DNA of 36,092 nt from Gammaproteobacteria bacterium. Its GTDB lineage: Bacteria; Pseudomonadota; Gammaproteobacteria; GRL18. Below the pieces are notes generated by a model. It saw nothing but the letters and a program-made list of their open reading frames with translations, was not told where the DNA came from and made no database searches. The stretch is taken from NCBI GenBank assembly GCA_027012135.1, contig JALUZF010000069.1, positions 1 to 36,092 on the forward strand, in the 5' to 3' direction. Below, one piece after another: positions 7,718 to 16,447 of this stretch (positions are counted from its first letter, which is position 1; every line of letters begins with the position of its first letter). A program made the translations under genes and the position numbers.

Positions 7718-8365
7718 TCAGTTTGACAGCTGCAGAGAGTGTTGCGCCAGCAGCCACTGGCTGATAATAATTTTAATTTTCAGATCGTCCCGGGTAATAA
7801 CCAGCTTTTTAGGTAATACTTTTTTTTTAGCTGTAGCACTATTAGCTGTAGCACTTTCAGCCACGGGCATCCATCGAGAGTATTGAATATGCCAGCCCTG
7901 CTGGTCAATTGCCTGGATTTGAGCTGTTTTATTATACTGAATTTTTACCGTCGCTGAAGGTTCTGGTTGACCGTGCAGCCAGTAGTGCAGGGATGATACC
8001 GGGAAAATCCAGCCGGTTTCCTGTAAAATCAGCTGTTCCAGATCGTCACCTTTTTTGGCTACCGAGGGCGTGTTTAAGCGTACATCGGAACCGGTCTGGC
8101 TGACCTGTAACCGGGTTTCCCCCAGGGGACCGGTAAAGCGGATTTGAAAATCATTGCCCTGCTGTATCCAGCTAAAACGGGCGTACCAGTTTTCTTCACC
8201 ACGGATCACGCTGATACGGCCATTGGCTGTCCAGGCCTGTGGAATGGTTGTCTCATGAACCGGTAAATTCCCGGTTTGTGATGTTTCAAGCATGCTGCAG
8301 GCTGGAAGGCTAAGCAGTAAAAGCAGCAACAGGGTGCTACTGCCGTACTGTCTATACTGGAGCAT
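7718..8365 (-). CDS. lolB: outer-membrane lipoprotein insertion protein LolB
   Basis: The 215-residue protein has a lipoprotein signal peptide (poly-Leu core, lipobox LPAC with Cys23) and the LolB body: AWTANGRISVIRGEENWYARFSWIQQGNDFQIRFTG-type beta strands and the GETRLQVSQ segment. LolB receives lipoproteins from LolA and places them in the outer membrane. The lolB-ispE order is conserved in gammaproteobacteria. The C-terminus carries a lysine-rich stretch (about 175-190) that is longer than in E. coli. Confidence 0.93.
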   Translation of the reverse strand: MLQYRQYGSSTLLLLLLLSLPACSMLETSQTGNLPVHETTIPQAWTANGRISVIRGEENWYARFSWIQQGNDFQIRFTGPLGETRLQVSQTGSDVRLNTPSVAKKGDDLEQLILQETGWIFPVSSLHYWLHGQPEPSATVKIQYNKTAQIQAIDQQGWHIQYSRWMPVAESATANSATAKKKVLPKKLVITRDDLKIKIIISQWLLAQHSLQLSN

Positions 8366-8378
8366 TAATGGCTGGCCT

Positions 8379-10184
8379 TTATTTCAGGTAACGGCGGGTA
8401 GTACCCACCAGAACTTCATGTTGGGGGTGTTTTTTCAGGGCTTTGTGCCAGATAGCACGGGCCTGTTCCGTTTTACCCAGTACCCAGAGTACTTCACCAT
8501 AGTGAGCGGCAATTTCAGGGTCATTGTCCTTATCATAGGCTTTTTTAAGATAGCTCAGAGCTTCCTCATTACGCCCCAGTTTATGCAGCACCCAGCCCAT
8601 ACTGTCCAGAGTTGCAATGTCTTCAGGATCAATTTTCAAAGCCCGCTCTATGTACTGCAGGGCTTCCTGGTAACGATCAGTACGATCCGCCAGGGTATAA
8701 CCCAGGGCATTGAGTGCCTGATTGTCTTTGGGGTTTTCGGCCAGAATGGCATGTAAATCTTTTTCCAGTAAATCAATACGGTCAAATTTTTCGGCCAGCA
8801 TGGCCCGGCCGTAAAGCAGGTCATGGTTATTGGGCGCGATTGTTAATGCCTGGGTATAAATCTCATAGGCTTTTTTATAGTTTTTGGCCTGGGCATAAAC
8901 TTCAGCTTTAATCTGCAGGATTTCCAGACTCTGTTTGCTGTTGCCGGCCTGTGAATGATCCAGCAATTTAAAGGCCTGATCAAATTTTTCCTGCTGGGAA
9001 TAAACAATAGCCAGTCCCAGGTAAGCTTCAAAAGTATAACGGCCCTGTTTAACCCGCTTAAACCAGGTTTCAGCTTCAGCGTAGTTTTCCCGGCTGGCTT
9101 CCAGTTGAGCAATAAAGTAAGCGGCTTCACTGGCATACAGGCGGTACTTATACAGCCGTTCCAGATACTTTTTTGCATCATCCAGTTGGTTGATTTCAAT
9201 GGCCAGCAGGCTGATAGCAAAAATCACTTCCGGGTTAATATCCATACTGGCCAGACGTTTAATTTGCCTATCGGCTTTTTTAACCTGCTTCTGAGCCACC
9301 AGCATACGCACCAGTTCCAGCCTCAGATTAATATTATTAGGCTGTTTTTTCAGCAGTTTTTCCAGCAAGGCAATGGCTTCCTGCGGACGGTGCTGTTTTT
9401 TCAGCAACTGAATTTTAAGCATGCTGGCTTCCAGGTAATCCGGATTTATTGCCAGGGCTTCATTCAGATGATGCTCGGCACCGGCATTATCACCCAGCTT
9501 AAAGGATAATTTGGCCTGGTTCAGTTTAACAATTGCACTGTCTTCATGGCCCTTGGCCAGTTCGGCAAACAATGATGTCAGCCGTGCAGGTTCTTTTATA
9601 GTATCCAGTAAACCCACTGCCCGCTGAAAACCTTCATTAAAATTACGGCTCCTGGCAATGATTTTTTTCAGGTACCTGAGGGCTTCCTGATCCTGTTTTC
9701 GGTTTATCAGCGAAGATGCATAAATCTGCAGCACATCAATATTATCCGGCTGCAATTCTGACCAGAGCTTAACGGCCTTAAAGGTTTGTTCATCATTTTT
9801 GGAAAACAGGGTTACCCGGGTGGCCTTTTTGGCCAGACGGCTGTCACGGGTCTTTTTGGCCGCTTCGTAGTATTTTTTAAAGGCCAGATCATAATCGTTG
9901 CGCTGCAGCGCCATTTCTGCCAGCAACAGATCATAAAGCAGTTTTGAGTCCAGTTCTGTACCTGGAATATTATCAGCGGTGGACTTATGGCCAGGGGAAG
10001 TTTCCTTAGCACTGGTTTCTGCAGCCTGTTTGTTTGGATTAGCAGATGCTGCTGTGCTCTCTGTTTTATCTGCTACGGATGCACAGCCGGAGGCAAGTAC
10101 AATAAAAGATAAGACGAATGGCCAGAACAGTGTGTTTGGAACAGTAAGTTTTCTGGTAATTATTTTAAACAACTTATTAAACAA
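8379..10184 (-). CDS. TPR-repeat outer-membrane lipoprotein
   Basis: The 601-residue protein begins with a basic segment, a hydrophobic stretch and a lipobox LASGC (Cys34), then a low-complexity linker, then tetratricopeptide repeats over about residues 65-590 (for example ALNALGYTLADRTDRYQEAL and LDSMGWVLHKLGRNEEALSY). Homologues sit upstream of lolB in pseudomonads and other gammaproteobacteria; their exact role is unknown, but TPR lipoproteins usually scaffold envelope complexes. No ATG is usable: the start is TTG at 10184 with AAGGAT upstream. The lolB start lies 13 bases after its stop, so the three genes form an operon. Confidence 0.88.
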   Translation of the reverse strand: MFNKLFKIITRKLTVPNTLFWPFVLSFIVLASGCASVADKTESTAASANPNKQAAETSAKETSPGHKSTADNIPGTELDSKLLYDLLLAEMALQRNDYDLAFKKYYEAAKKTRDSRLAKKATRVTLFSKNDEQTFKAVKLWSELQPDNIDVLQIYASSLINRKQDQEALRYLKKIIARSRNFNEGFQRAVGLLDTIKEPARLTSLFAELAKGHEDSAIVKLNQAKLSFKLGDNAGAEHHLNEALAINPDYLEASMLKIQLLKKQHRPQEAIALLEKLLKKQPNNINLRLELVRMLVAQKQVKKADRQIKRLASMDINPEVIFAISLLAIEINQLDDAKKYLERLYKYRLYASEAAYFIAQLEASRENYAEAETWFKRVKQGRYTFEAYLGLAIVYSQQEKFDQAFKLLDHSQAGNSKQSLEILQIKAEVYAQAKNYKKAYEIYTQALTIAPNNHDLLYGRAMLAEKFDRIDLLEKDLHAILAENPKDNQALNALGYTLADRTDRYQEALQYIERALKIDPEDIATLDSMGWVLHKLGRNEEALSYLKKAYDKDNDPEIAAHYGEVLWVLGKTEQARAIWHKALKKHPQHEVLVGTTRRYLK

Positions 10185-10570
10185 AAGAGTTAGATCCTTA
10201 ATTTATTCTACTAAACATTACTAACATGAGGCATTGGACTGGTTCGTATAAGACTAATTTTAAGCATATAAGTTCCAGTTGGTTCCTGCCCCTGATTCAT
10301 TTAACAAGTTTATACCACAATCATGCCAAATTTGACCAAAATTTTATATTAAAATGCAAGATTGCTTGAGTTTTGGGTGAAATTTACGCAAAATGCCCTG
10401 TTTATATCAGATAATTAGAGAATCCTTTTAAAGCCAGTTTTTTATAACCCGTTTTATAACTGGTTTTCAGGAACAGGTTTTATAAGAATATTTTTTTAAG
10501 AACGCTGTTTTCAGGAACACCTGAAAACAGCGTTCAAAACAATGCACTAAGGTTTACCAGATAGATTTCT
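10185..10570. other. 386-bp divergent intergenic region between the TPR lipoprotein gene and hemA
   Basis: No gene is seen. The hemA-proximal half is repetitive: several TTTTATAA copies (10440-10490), two copies of TTTTCAGGAACA (about 10464 and 10509) and a perfect hairpin at 10500-10535. It must contain promoters for both directions, but I do not see a convincing -35/-10 pair. Confidence 0.6.
10500..10535. repeat. perfect 16-bp hairpin in the hemA leader
   Basis: GAACGCTGTTTTCAGG (10500-10515) pairs without mismatch with 10520-10535 across a four-base AACA loop. It ends 35 bases before the hemA ATG. There is no T-run on either side, so it is not an ordinary terminator; a leader RNA structure, a protein-binding palindrome or a REP-like element are the options. 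Confidence 0.8.
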
Positions 10571-11848
10571 ATGTCGCTGCTTGCACTTGGTATTAATCAC
10601 AAAACGGCTCCAGTCAAAATCAGGGAACAGCTTTCTTTTGCCCCTGATACTATACCTATGGCTTTAAAAGACCTGACTGATCAAGATGCCGTTAATGAAG
10701 CCGTGATTTTATCCACCTGTAACCGTACTGAACTCTACTGCCAGCTCAACTGTAATGATGGTGAATCGGAAGCAGCCATTGATGCCCTGATCACCTGGCT
10801 GAAAAAGCACCATGACCTGGAAGATACGGATATCACAGAATACCTGTATCTGCACCCTGAAAAAGAGGCCGTGCGCCATATGCTGCGCGTTGCCAGCGGC
10901 CTGGACTCCCTGGTACTGGGTGAGCCGCAGATTCTGGGCCAGCTAAAAACAGCTTTTTCTGTGGCCAAAGAAAGCGGCACCATCGGCCAGTTTCTGCACA
11001 AATTATTCCAGCATACCTTCAGCTGTGCCAAGCAGGTACGTACCGATACTGCCATTGGCGCCAGCCCGGTTTCCGTGGCATTTGCTTCGGTCAGCCTGGC
11101 CAAACAGATTTTCAGTGATTTTCAGCATCATACTGCGTTGCTCATTGGTGCCGGCGAAACTATTGAACTGGTTGCACGGCATCTGAACGAGTCCGGTATT
11201 GGCCGTATTATTATTGCTAACCGGACCGTCGAAAAAGCCCATACCCTGGCCCAGGAATTTAACGGCTATGCCATTTCACTCAGCGAACTGCCTAATCACC
11301 TGGCGGAAGCGGATATTGTTATCTCTTCTACTGCCAGTCAGCTGCCTATCCTGGGTAAAGGTGCTGTGGAATCTGCCATTAAGGCACGTAAACATGCCCC
11401 TATTTTTATGGTCGATATTGCCGTGCCTCGGGATATTGAAGAAGAAGTCAGTGAGCTGGAAGACGTGTTTTTATATACCGTGGATGATCTCAAGGAGATC
11501 ATTGATGAGGGCCTGAAATCCCGCCAGGAAGCCGCACTCAAGGCAGAAGAAATTATTGATGTGGAAGTCAGCCATTTTATGAACTGGCTGCGTTCCCTGG
11601 ACTCCATTGCCATTATGAGGGAATTTCGGGAACACGCTGAAGACATACGGGATAAGGCCGTTGCCAATGCCCTGAAACAGCTTAGAAACGGCAAAGAAGC
11701 CGAACTGGTTATAAAAGAACTGGCACGCCAGCTGACCAATAAACTGATCCATAAGCCGAGTATTCAGATCAAACAGGCCGGTATGGATGACCGTAATGAG
11801 CTTATTGATGCGGCCATTGAACTGTTTGATCTGCCCCGGAACCGTTAG
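10571..11848 (+). CDS. hemA: glutamyl-tRNA reductase
   Basis: First step of C5-pathway tetrapyrrole synthesis: NADPH reduction of glutamyl-tRNA to glutamate-1-semialdehyde. The 425-residue protein has the LALGINHKTAPVKIRE start, catalytic Cys50 in STCNRTELYC, the LDSLVLGEPQILGQ segment, a Rossmann domain (LLIGAGETIELVARHL) and the C-terminal dimerisation helix. Length matches the family. The upstream Shine-Dalgarno is weak. It leads a hemA-prfA-prmC block, the standard gammaproteobacterial arrangement, divergent from the lolB operon. Confidence 0.97.
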   Translation: MSLLALGINHKTAPVKIREQLSFAPDTIPMALKDLTDQDAVNEAVILSTCNRTELYCQLNCNDGESEAAIDALITWLKKHHDLEDTDITEYLYLHPEKEAVRHMLRVASGLDSLVLGEPQILGQLKTAFSVAKESGTIGQFLHKLFQHTFSCAKQVRTDTAIGASPVSVAFASVSLAKQIFSDFQHHTALLIGAGETIELVARHLNESGIGRIIIANRTVEKAHTLAQEFNGYAISLSELPNHLAEADIVISSTASQLPILGKGAVESAIKARKHAPIFMVDIAVPRDIEEEVSELEDVFLYTVDDLKEIIDEGLKSRQEAALKAEEIIDVEVSHFMNWLRSLDSIAIMREFREHAEDIRDKAVANALKQLRNGKEAELVIKELARQLTNKLIHKPSIQIKQAGMDDRNELIDAAIELFDLPRNR

Positions 11849-11919
11849 CTGCTCCAGCCTACTAATTGACTACTCCCTGTTCCCCAGAACCTGAACCATC
11901 TATTTTATAAGAGTAAGCA

Positions 11920-13005
11920 GTGAAAGCATCCATTATAAGCAAACTTGAAACCCTGTCCGAACGGCATGAAGAGATATCCCTGCTGTTATCCCAGCCTGAG
12001 GTTATGAATGATCAGAACCGTTTTCGCGAACTGTCCAAAGAATATGCAGAACTCAGCCCGGTAGTGGAAAAATTCAGCCAGTACCAGGAAGCCGCAGACA
12101 CCATAGAGTCTGCTACGGAAATGCTGGATGACAGTGATCCGGAAATGAAAGCCATGGCAGAAGAAGAAATACAGGAGGCCCGACAGCTTCAGAAGCAATT
12201 ATCCACCGATTTACAGAAAATGCTGCTGCCCAAAGATCCTAATGATGACCATAATATTTACCTGGAGATCCGGGCCGGTACCGGCGGTGATGAGGCCGCC
12301 ATTTTTTCCGGTGATTTATTTAAAATGTACAGCCGCTATGCTGAGACTCAGAGCTGGACTGTAGAAGTCATGTCGGAAAACCCCGGTGATCATGGCGGTT
12401 ATAAGGAAATTGTTGCACGTGTCGTTGGCCATGGTGCCTTCTCCAAGCTAAAATTTGAATCCGGTGCCCATCGGGTACAGCGGGTGCCGGAAACCGAATC
12501 CCAGGGCCGGGTACATACCTCTGCCTGTACGGTGGCCATTATTCCGGAAGTGGATGAAGTGGAAGCTATTGATATTAACCCCAAGGATTTACGCATTGAT
12601 ACCTTCCGCGCATCCGGTGCCGGGGGTCAGCACGTCAATAAAACCGATTCGGCCATCCGCATTACCCACCTGCCCACCGGGGTGGTAGTAGAGTGTCAGG
12701 AAGAACGCTCACAGCATAAAAACAAGGCCAAAGCCATGTCCATGCTGTCCTCCCGCCTGCTGGCCGCAGAGCAGGAAAAACAGCAGTCTGAACAGGCCGC
12801 AGATCGCAAATTGCAGGTAGGCAGCGGAGACCGCTCTGAACGTATCCGAACCTATAATTATCCACAGGGCCGGGTCACTGATCACCGCATCAATCTGACG
12901 CTCTATAAGCTCGAAGAAGTAATGAATGGCGATCTGGGCGCAATTATTGACCCATTACTGAGCGAATATCAGGCCGAACTGCTGGCATCCATGTCAGAAG
13001 ATTAA
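11920..13005 (+). CDS. prfA: peptide chain release factor 1
   Basis: RF1 ends translation at UAA and UAG. The 361-residue protein has the GGQ catalytic motif at 235-237 (in [16 protein letters not shown]) and the codon-reading PxT tripeptide as PET (190-192; PxT distinguishes RF1 from RF2). The Gln of GGQ is the target of PrmC, encoded next. The start is GTG at 11920; there is no ATG before the conserved helix. The 71-base gap from hemA shows no terminator. Confidence 0.97.
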   Translation: MKASIISKLETLSERHEEISLLLSQPEVMNDQNRFRELSKEYAELSPVVEKFSQYQEAADTIESATEMLDDSDPEMKAMAEEEIQEARQLQKQLSTDLQKMLLPKDPNDDHNIYLEIRAGTGGDEAAIFSGDLFKMYSRYAETQSWTVEVMSENPGDHGGYKEIVARVVGHGAFSKLKFESGAHRVQRVPETESQGRVHTSACTVAIIPEVDEVEAIDINPKDLRIDTFRASGAGGQHVNKTDSAIRITHLPTGVVVECQEERSQHKNKAKAMSMLSSRLLAAEQEKQQSEQAADRKLQVGSGDRSERIRTYNYPQGRVTDHRINLTLYKLEEVMNGDLGAIIDPLLSEYQAELLASMSED

Positions 13006-13013
13006 AGCTGTTT

Positions 13014-13898
13014 ATGGAAAAACTGACTGTTCAGCAAGCCATTAAACTGGGGATGGAGCAACTGCAGCAGGCCAGGCTGGACAGTAATACTCTGAAGCTG
13101 GATTGTGAAATTTTATTACTGGATGCTCTAAATCATAGCTCTGCCCCCAATTTTAAACAAAAAAAAACCAAAACCTGGCTGCTGACCTGGCCTGAACAGG
13201 TACTTTCCAGTGCTCAGATACAGCATTACCTGGATAATCTTAAGCAAAGAGCTCAGGGCAGACCCGTTGCCTATATCACCGGCATTAAAGATTTCTGGGA
13301 TTTTAGTCTAAAAGTCAGCCCGGACACCCTTATTCCCCGACCGGAAACCGAATTACTGGTAGAATGTGCCTTGGACAAACTGCCTTTAAAAACACCTTTA
13401 AAGGTACTGGATCTGGGTACCGGTAGCGGTGCCATCGCCCTGGCTATTGCTTCGGAACGCCCGGATACTGAAATATTGGCAAGCGATGCTTGTGCACAGG
13501 CCCTGGAAGTGGCTCGCTGCAATGCCGAAAGCTTAAAACTGCCTGATATTCAGCTTTGTCTCTCAGACTGGTTTAAAAACATTCCTGAGTACCAGTTTGA
13601 TCTGATAGTTTCCAACCCGCCTTATATAGCCCCTGATGATCCTTTACTTGAAACTAATGTACAACGCTTTGAACCACAAAGCGCCCTGCTGGCTGCTGAA
13701 AACGGGCTGGAAGCTATCAGGCAGATCATTAGCGGCAGTCGTAACTATCTTAAACCTGGAGGTTGGTTAATGCTGGAGCATGGTTATAATCAGGCAGAAG
13801 CTGTTCAGGGGTTATTGAAACAGTATGGGTTTAAAAATATACAGACGGTAAAAGATCTGAATCGGCTGGATAGAGTTAATATGGGGCAGATTCTGTAG
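13014..13898 (+). CDS. prmC: release factor glutamine N5-methyltransferase PrmC (HemK)
   Basis: Methylates the GGQ glutamine of RF1 and RF2. The 294-residue enzyme has an N-terminal helical RF-binding domain and a class I SAM methyltransferase domain with VLDLGTGSGAIAL (131-143) and the NPPY active-site tetrapeptide (201-204). The gene starts 9 bases after the prfA stop, so the two are translationally close. A lysine-rich insert at about 48-54 (KQKKTKTW) slightly lengthens the N-terminal domain compared with E. coli. Confidence 0.96.
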   Translation: MEKLTVQQAIKLGMEQLQQARLDSNTLKLDCEILLLDALNHSSAPNFKQKKTKTWLLTWPEQVLSSAQIQHYLDNLKQRAQGRPVAYITGIKDFWDFSLKVSPDTLIPRPETELLVECALDKLPLKTPLKVLDLGTGSGAIALAIASERPDTEILASDACAQALEVARCNAESLKLPDIQLCLSDWFKNIPEYQFDLIVSNPPYIAPDDPLLETNVQRFEPQSALLAAENGLEAIRQIISGSRNYLKPGGWLMLEHGYNQAEAVQGLLKQYGFKNIQTVKDLNRLDRVNMGQIL

Positions 13899-13920
13899 CG
13901 TTCAGCGTTCAGAAAGAACG
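13899..13920. repeat. short GTTCAGC repeat after prmC
   Basis: Directly after the prmC stop codon lie nearly two units of the GTTCAGC heptamer (13900-13912), the last overlapping a CGTTC/GAACG hairpin. The same heptamer forms a large array at 17551-17660, so this looks like a minimal copy of the same repeat. The rest of the gap to 14103 holds a GGAGTACTCC palindrome (13961-13970) and no gene. Confidence 0.6.
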
Positions 13921-14103
13921 TGGTAGCTTTTGGTGTTTTTTCTACCCGCTTGTTTACCTAGGAGTACTCCTTAGTTTATAAGGGTTATTTGCTATGTGTT
14001 TTCCAGCTGATAAATCATAAAATGAAGTAAGGGCTTTTCTGGTTGTGGCTAGAAAAGCATAAAAATAAAAAAATTCTGTCTGAGTGTTTTCTGAGGGGGA
14101 AAT

Positions 14104-14520
14104 ATGCATCACCAGCTTATTAAGCACCGTGAAATTCACTTCTGTGCTATTCATTCTAATCCTGAGCAGGCTCATGCGGCGGTCTTTTCTGTTAATGATC
14201 TGCCCGGCGTACTGATGTCTCATGCCCTGAGTCATCAGTGCATTAAAATCGCCTATGATTTAAATCGTATTACTCTGGCTGAAATCGAGAGTATTCTGCA
14301 AAATGAGGGTTTTCACCTGGACAATTCTATTCTGGCCAAAATAAAACGCAGTATTGTTTTTTATTGTGAGGAAGCCTCCCGCGAAAATAACAAGCAGGAG
14401 CGTCAGATTGAGGAAGTACATAATAAACATAAAAGTGATGTGGTTTATTTGACTACCCGGAAGAAGAAACTGTGTGACTGTAGAGATCAGCGGCCGGAAT
14501 CGTGGAGGCAGTATTTGTAG
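14104..14520 (+). CDS. conserved small protein of unknown function
   Basis: A 138-residue soluble protein. It has a good Shine-Dalgarno (GAGGGGGAA) just before its ATG. The central part (about 45-90: IKIAYDLNRITLAEIE, then EGFHLDNSILAKIKR) has the strand-helix spacing of ferredoxin-like or HMA-like folds, and I recall similar unnamed proteins in other gammaproteobacteria, but there is no CxxC metal motif in the expected loop. The N-terminus is His-rich (MHHQLIKHREIHFC), and the C-terminus is basic with a CDC motif (124-126). Metal or heme-related function is only a guess. It stands alone between prmC and the convergent moaE. Confidence 0.7.
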   Translation: MHHQLIKHREIHFCAIHSNPEQAHAAVFSVNDLPGVLMSHALSHQCIKIAYDLNRITLAEIESILQNEGFHLDNSILAKIKRSIVFYCEEASRENNKQERQIEEVHNKHKSDVVYLTTRKKKLCDCRDQRPESWRQYL

Positions 14521-14536
14521 TGTTAAGAATAAGAGC

Positions 14537-14980
14537 TTAATAGCCCTTTGTGTTTTTTTCTACCCAGCGTTTTTTTCCAGTGTTTAGTTGTTCTTTTTTC
14601 CAGAAAGGGGCTCTGGATTTCAGGTCTTCCATGATTTCGCGGCAGGCTTCGAAGGCCTGTTTGCGGTGGGCGGTCCATACGGCGACCAGTACAATGGGGT
14701 CGTTGGGGTTTATTTTGCCTACCCGGTGTACGACCAGTGAATCCAGTAAACCGTAGTCGGCGGTGGCCTGGGTACAGATTTTTTCCAGGTGTTTTTCAGT
14801 CATGCCGGGGTAGTGTTCCAGGAACATCTGTGAAATATTGTCTCCTTCATTAAAATCCCGCATGGTGCCCACAAAAACGGCTGTTGCACCATATTTGCCG
14901 TCCAGTTCGGACATTTTCTGCTGGTAATCTTCCAGTAACTGCCAGGGGTTAAAGGCTTCAGGGAGAATAACTACACTCAT
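14537..14980 (-). CDS. moaE: molybdopterin synthase catalytic subunit MoaE
   Basis: The 147-residue subunit converts cyclic pyranopterin monophosphate to molybdopterin using the MoaD thiocarboxylate. Family features are GATAVFVGTMRDFNEGD, LEHYPGM, VHRVGKINPNDPIVLVAV and the active-site lysine region PFWKKE. Its Shine-Dalgarno GGAGG is built from the last codons (Gly-Gly) of moaD, and its ATG lies 2 bases after the moaD stop, so the two are translationally coupled and made in step. Confidence 0.96.
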   Translation of the reverse strand: MSVVILPEAFNPWQLLEDYQQKMSELDGKYGATAVFVGTMRDFNEGDNISQMFLEHYPGMTEKHLEKICTQATADYGLLDSLVVHRVGKINPNDPIVLVAVWTAHRKQAFEACREIMEDLKSRAPFWKKEQLNTGKKRWVEKNTKGY

Positions 14981-14982
14981 GC

Positions 14983-15228
14983 TTAACCTCCGGTAACCGG
15001 TGGGAAAAAGGCCACTTCATCACCGTCTTTTACTGATGTTGTGCCGTCCACATAGTCCATATTAACAGCCACCAGCACATTGACCGGGCGCTCTTTACCC
15101 GCGGCACAATAGTTCCAGATATCATCGACAGTTTTAATATTATGCTGCTGAATTATTGGAGCATCCAGCTCTCTGTCATCCCCCATTAGATCCCGCATAC
15201 TGGCAAAAAATTTAACGGCTATACCCAC
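14983..15228 (-). CDS. moaD: molybdopterin synthase sulfur carrier subunit MoaD
   Basis: An 81-residue ubiquitin-like protein ending in the required Gly-Gly (FFPPVTGG), which becomes adenylated and thiocarboxylated by MoeB. The N-terminal AVKFFASMRDLMG is typical. The start is GTG at 15228 with a weak Shine-Dalgarno. It is the first gene of the moaD-moaE pair, divergent from moaC. No moaA or moaB is in the window. Confidence 0.94.
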   Translation of the reverse strand: MGIAVKFFASMRDLMGDDRELDAPIIQQHNIKTVDDIWNYCAAGKERPVNVLVAVNMDYVDGTTSVKDGDEVAFFPPVTGG

Positions 15229-15431
15229 AATACTTACAATGACCTCATCTAATGTAACTAAAAAGTTAAGTAAAAAAGGGATATTCCTTAGTCACTTTTG
15301 TATAATCTTATAGTAATATACCGAAATAAGTATATCTTATAAAGCAGAATCATCACTAAAATATTATTAATATTTTAAGAGTTTTTCGGGTGTATATATT
15401 ATAACTAATAATAAAACAACACATTAAACAC
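15229..15431. promoter_or_regulatory. AT-rich divergent promoter region between moaD and moaC
   Basis: The 203-base gap is clearly AT-rich. A TATAAT at 15301-15306 (plus strand) may be a -10 box, without a clear -35. AAAATATTATTAATATTTT (15358-15376) is a perfect 9-bp palindrome around one base and could be an operator. I see no molybdenum-cofactor riboswitch structure or clear FNR/ModE site. Confidence 0.4.
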
Positions 15432-15911
15432 ATGAGCAAACTAACACATTTTAATAATAAGGGCGAAGCCCATATGGTGGATGTCGGAGCCAAGGACATT
15501 ACCCATCGCCGTGCAGTGACTTCCGGTGATATCACCATGGAACCGGAAACCCTGGCCTTAATTGTGCAGGGTAATCATAAAAAAGGGGATGTCCTGGGTA
15601 TTGCCCGTATTGCCGGCATTATGGCGGCCAAACAAACCGCAAATTTAATCCCCTTATGCCACCCGCTAGCTTTAACTCATGTGGATCTGGAACTGGACGT
15701 TATTGAAGACAAACATAAGGTGATTTGTACCTGTACCGTAGAAACCGATGGTAAAACCGGGGTTGAAATGGAAGCACTTACTGCCACACAGATTGCCCTG
15801 TTAACGATTTATGATATGTGCAAGGCCGTGGATCGGGGTATGGTCATGGGCAATGTCCGCCTGCTGGAAAAAGCCGGTGGAAAATCCGGTCATTGGGTCA
15901 GTGAAGGATGA
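15432..15911 (+). CDS. moaC: cyclic pyranopterin monophosphate synthase MoaC
   Basis: Acts after MoaA to form cPMP, the first stable molybdopterin precursor. The 159-residue protein has the family hallmarks [53 protein letters not shown] and a C-terminal KAGGKSGHW. Length equals E. coli MoaC. The ATG is followed at once by conserved sequence. Its stop overlaps the next gene start in an ATGA. Confidence 0.97.
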   Translation: MSKLTHFNNKGEAHMVDVGAKDITHRRAVTSGDITMEPETLALIVQGNHKKGDVLGIARIAGIMAAKQTANLIPLCHPLALTHVDLELDVIEDKHKVICTCTVETDGKTGVEMEALTATQIALLTIYDMCKAVDRGMVMGNVRLLEKAGGKSGHWVSEG

Positions 15912-16399
15912 ATGCACAGGTAAAGCCAATGTCCACTATGGAAAAAACCACTTTACTGTTTGAAACGCATCCCGTTTCAAAAAAACAGGCGCGCTTTGAT
16001 GACAATGGTCACTCTGCCTGGCTATATGTCACTAACCCTGACAGCCCGGTCGTTACGGCTGACTGCTGGATTTACAACCGGATTACAGCACCACAGGAAT
16101 CTGAAATTCGCAAATATCGGACCTCATCACCTCCCGCCGTAGCCAGTTATGCTCATCCACATGCCGAATTTACGCCGCTGCAGTCAGACATTTTTGAATT
16201 TAAATGGAGTCATGACGGTCGCTCAGTCGCGGTATTAATTAACGGTATTCCCTTTGGTTTTATCCCGCCTGGTGTTCAGCGGGGCTATAGTAAGCATTTA
16301 ATGAAAACGGGGCCGTGGGGACATAAGTGGGATGAAAAACTGTACCAGGTATTGTTTGATGAGTCTGGGTGGAGTGAGAGTATTTCTACATTTTATTAG
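15908..16399 (+). CDS. unknown protein translationally coupled to moaC
   Basis: A 163-residue soluble protein with no motif I recognise. It overlaps moaC by four bases (ATGA), so it is probably translated by re-initiation and may act in or around molybdopterin supply. The sequence is aromatic- and proline-rich ([50 protein letters not shown]), with a HPHAEF segment and one Cys at about 43. Met8 or Met11 are alternative starts. It does not look like MoaB, MogA or MobA. Confidence 0.75.
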   Translation: MNAQVKPMSTMEKTTLLFETHPVSKKQARFDDNGHSAWLYVTNPDSPVVTADCWIYNRITAPQESEIRKYRTSSPPAVASYAHPHAEFTPLQSDIFEFKWSHDGRSVAVLINGIPFGFIPPGVQRGYSKHLMKTGPWGHKWDEKLYQVLFDESGWSESISTFY

Positions 16400-16447
16400 C
16401 ATTCAGCTAATAGTATAGTTTTACTTTTTTTCTGGCTAATCATTTTT

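Noticed and set aside
7683-7757. ispE start at ATG 7757
   Set aside because: It would add 25 residues foreign to the family and overlap lolB; TTG 7682 has a good ribosome site and fits the usual length.
13954-14235. Minus-strand 93-residue frame opposite the small unknown gene
   Set aside because: The plus-strand gene has the better ribosome site and conserved-looking protein; the antisense frame has neither.
15229-15431. Molybdenum-cofactor riboswitch upstream of moaC or moaD
   Set aside because: The gap is AT-rich and lacks the GC-rich multi-stem structure of that RNA.
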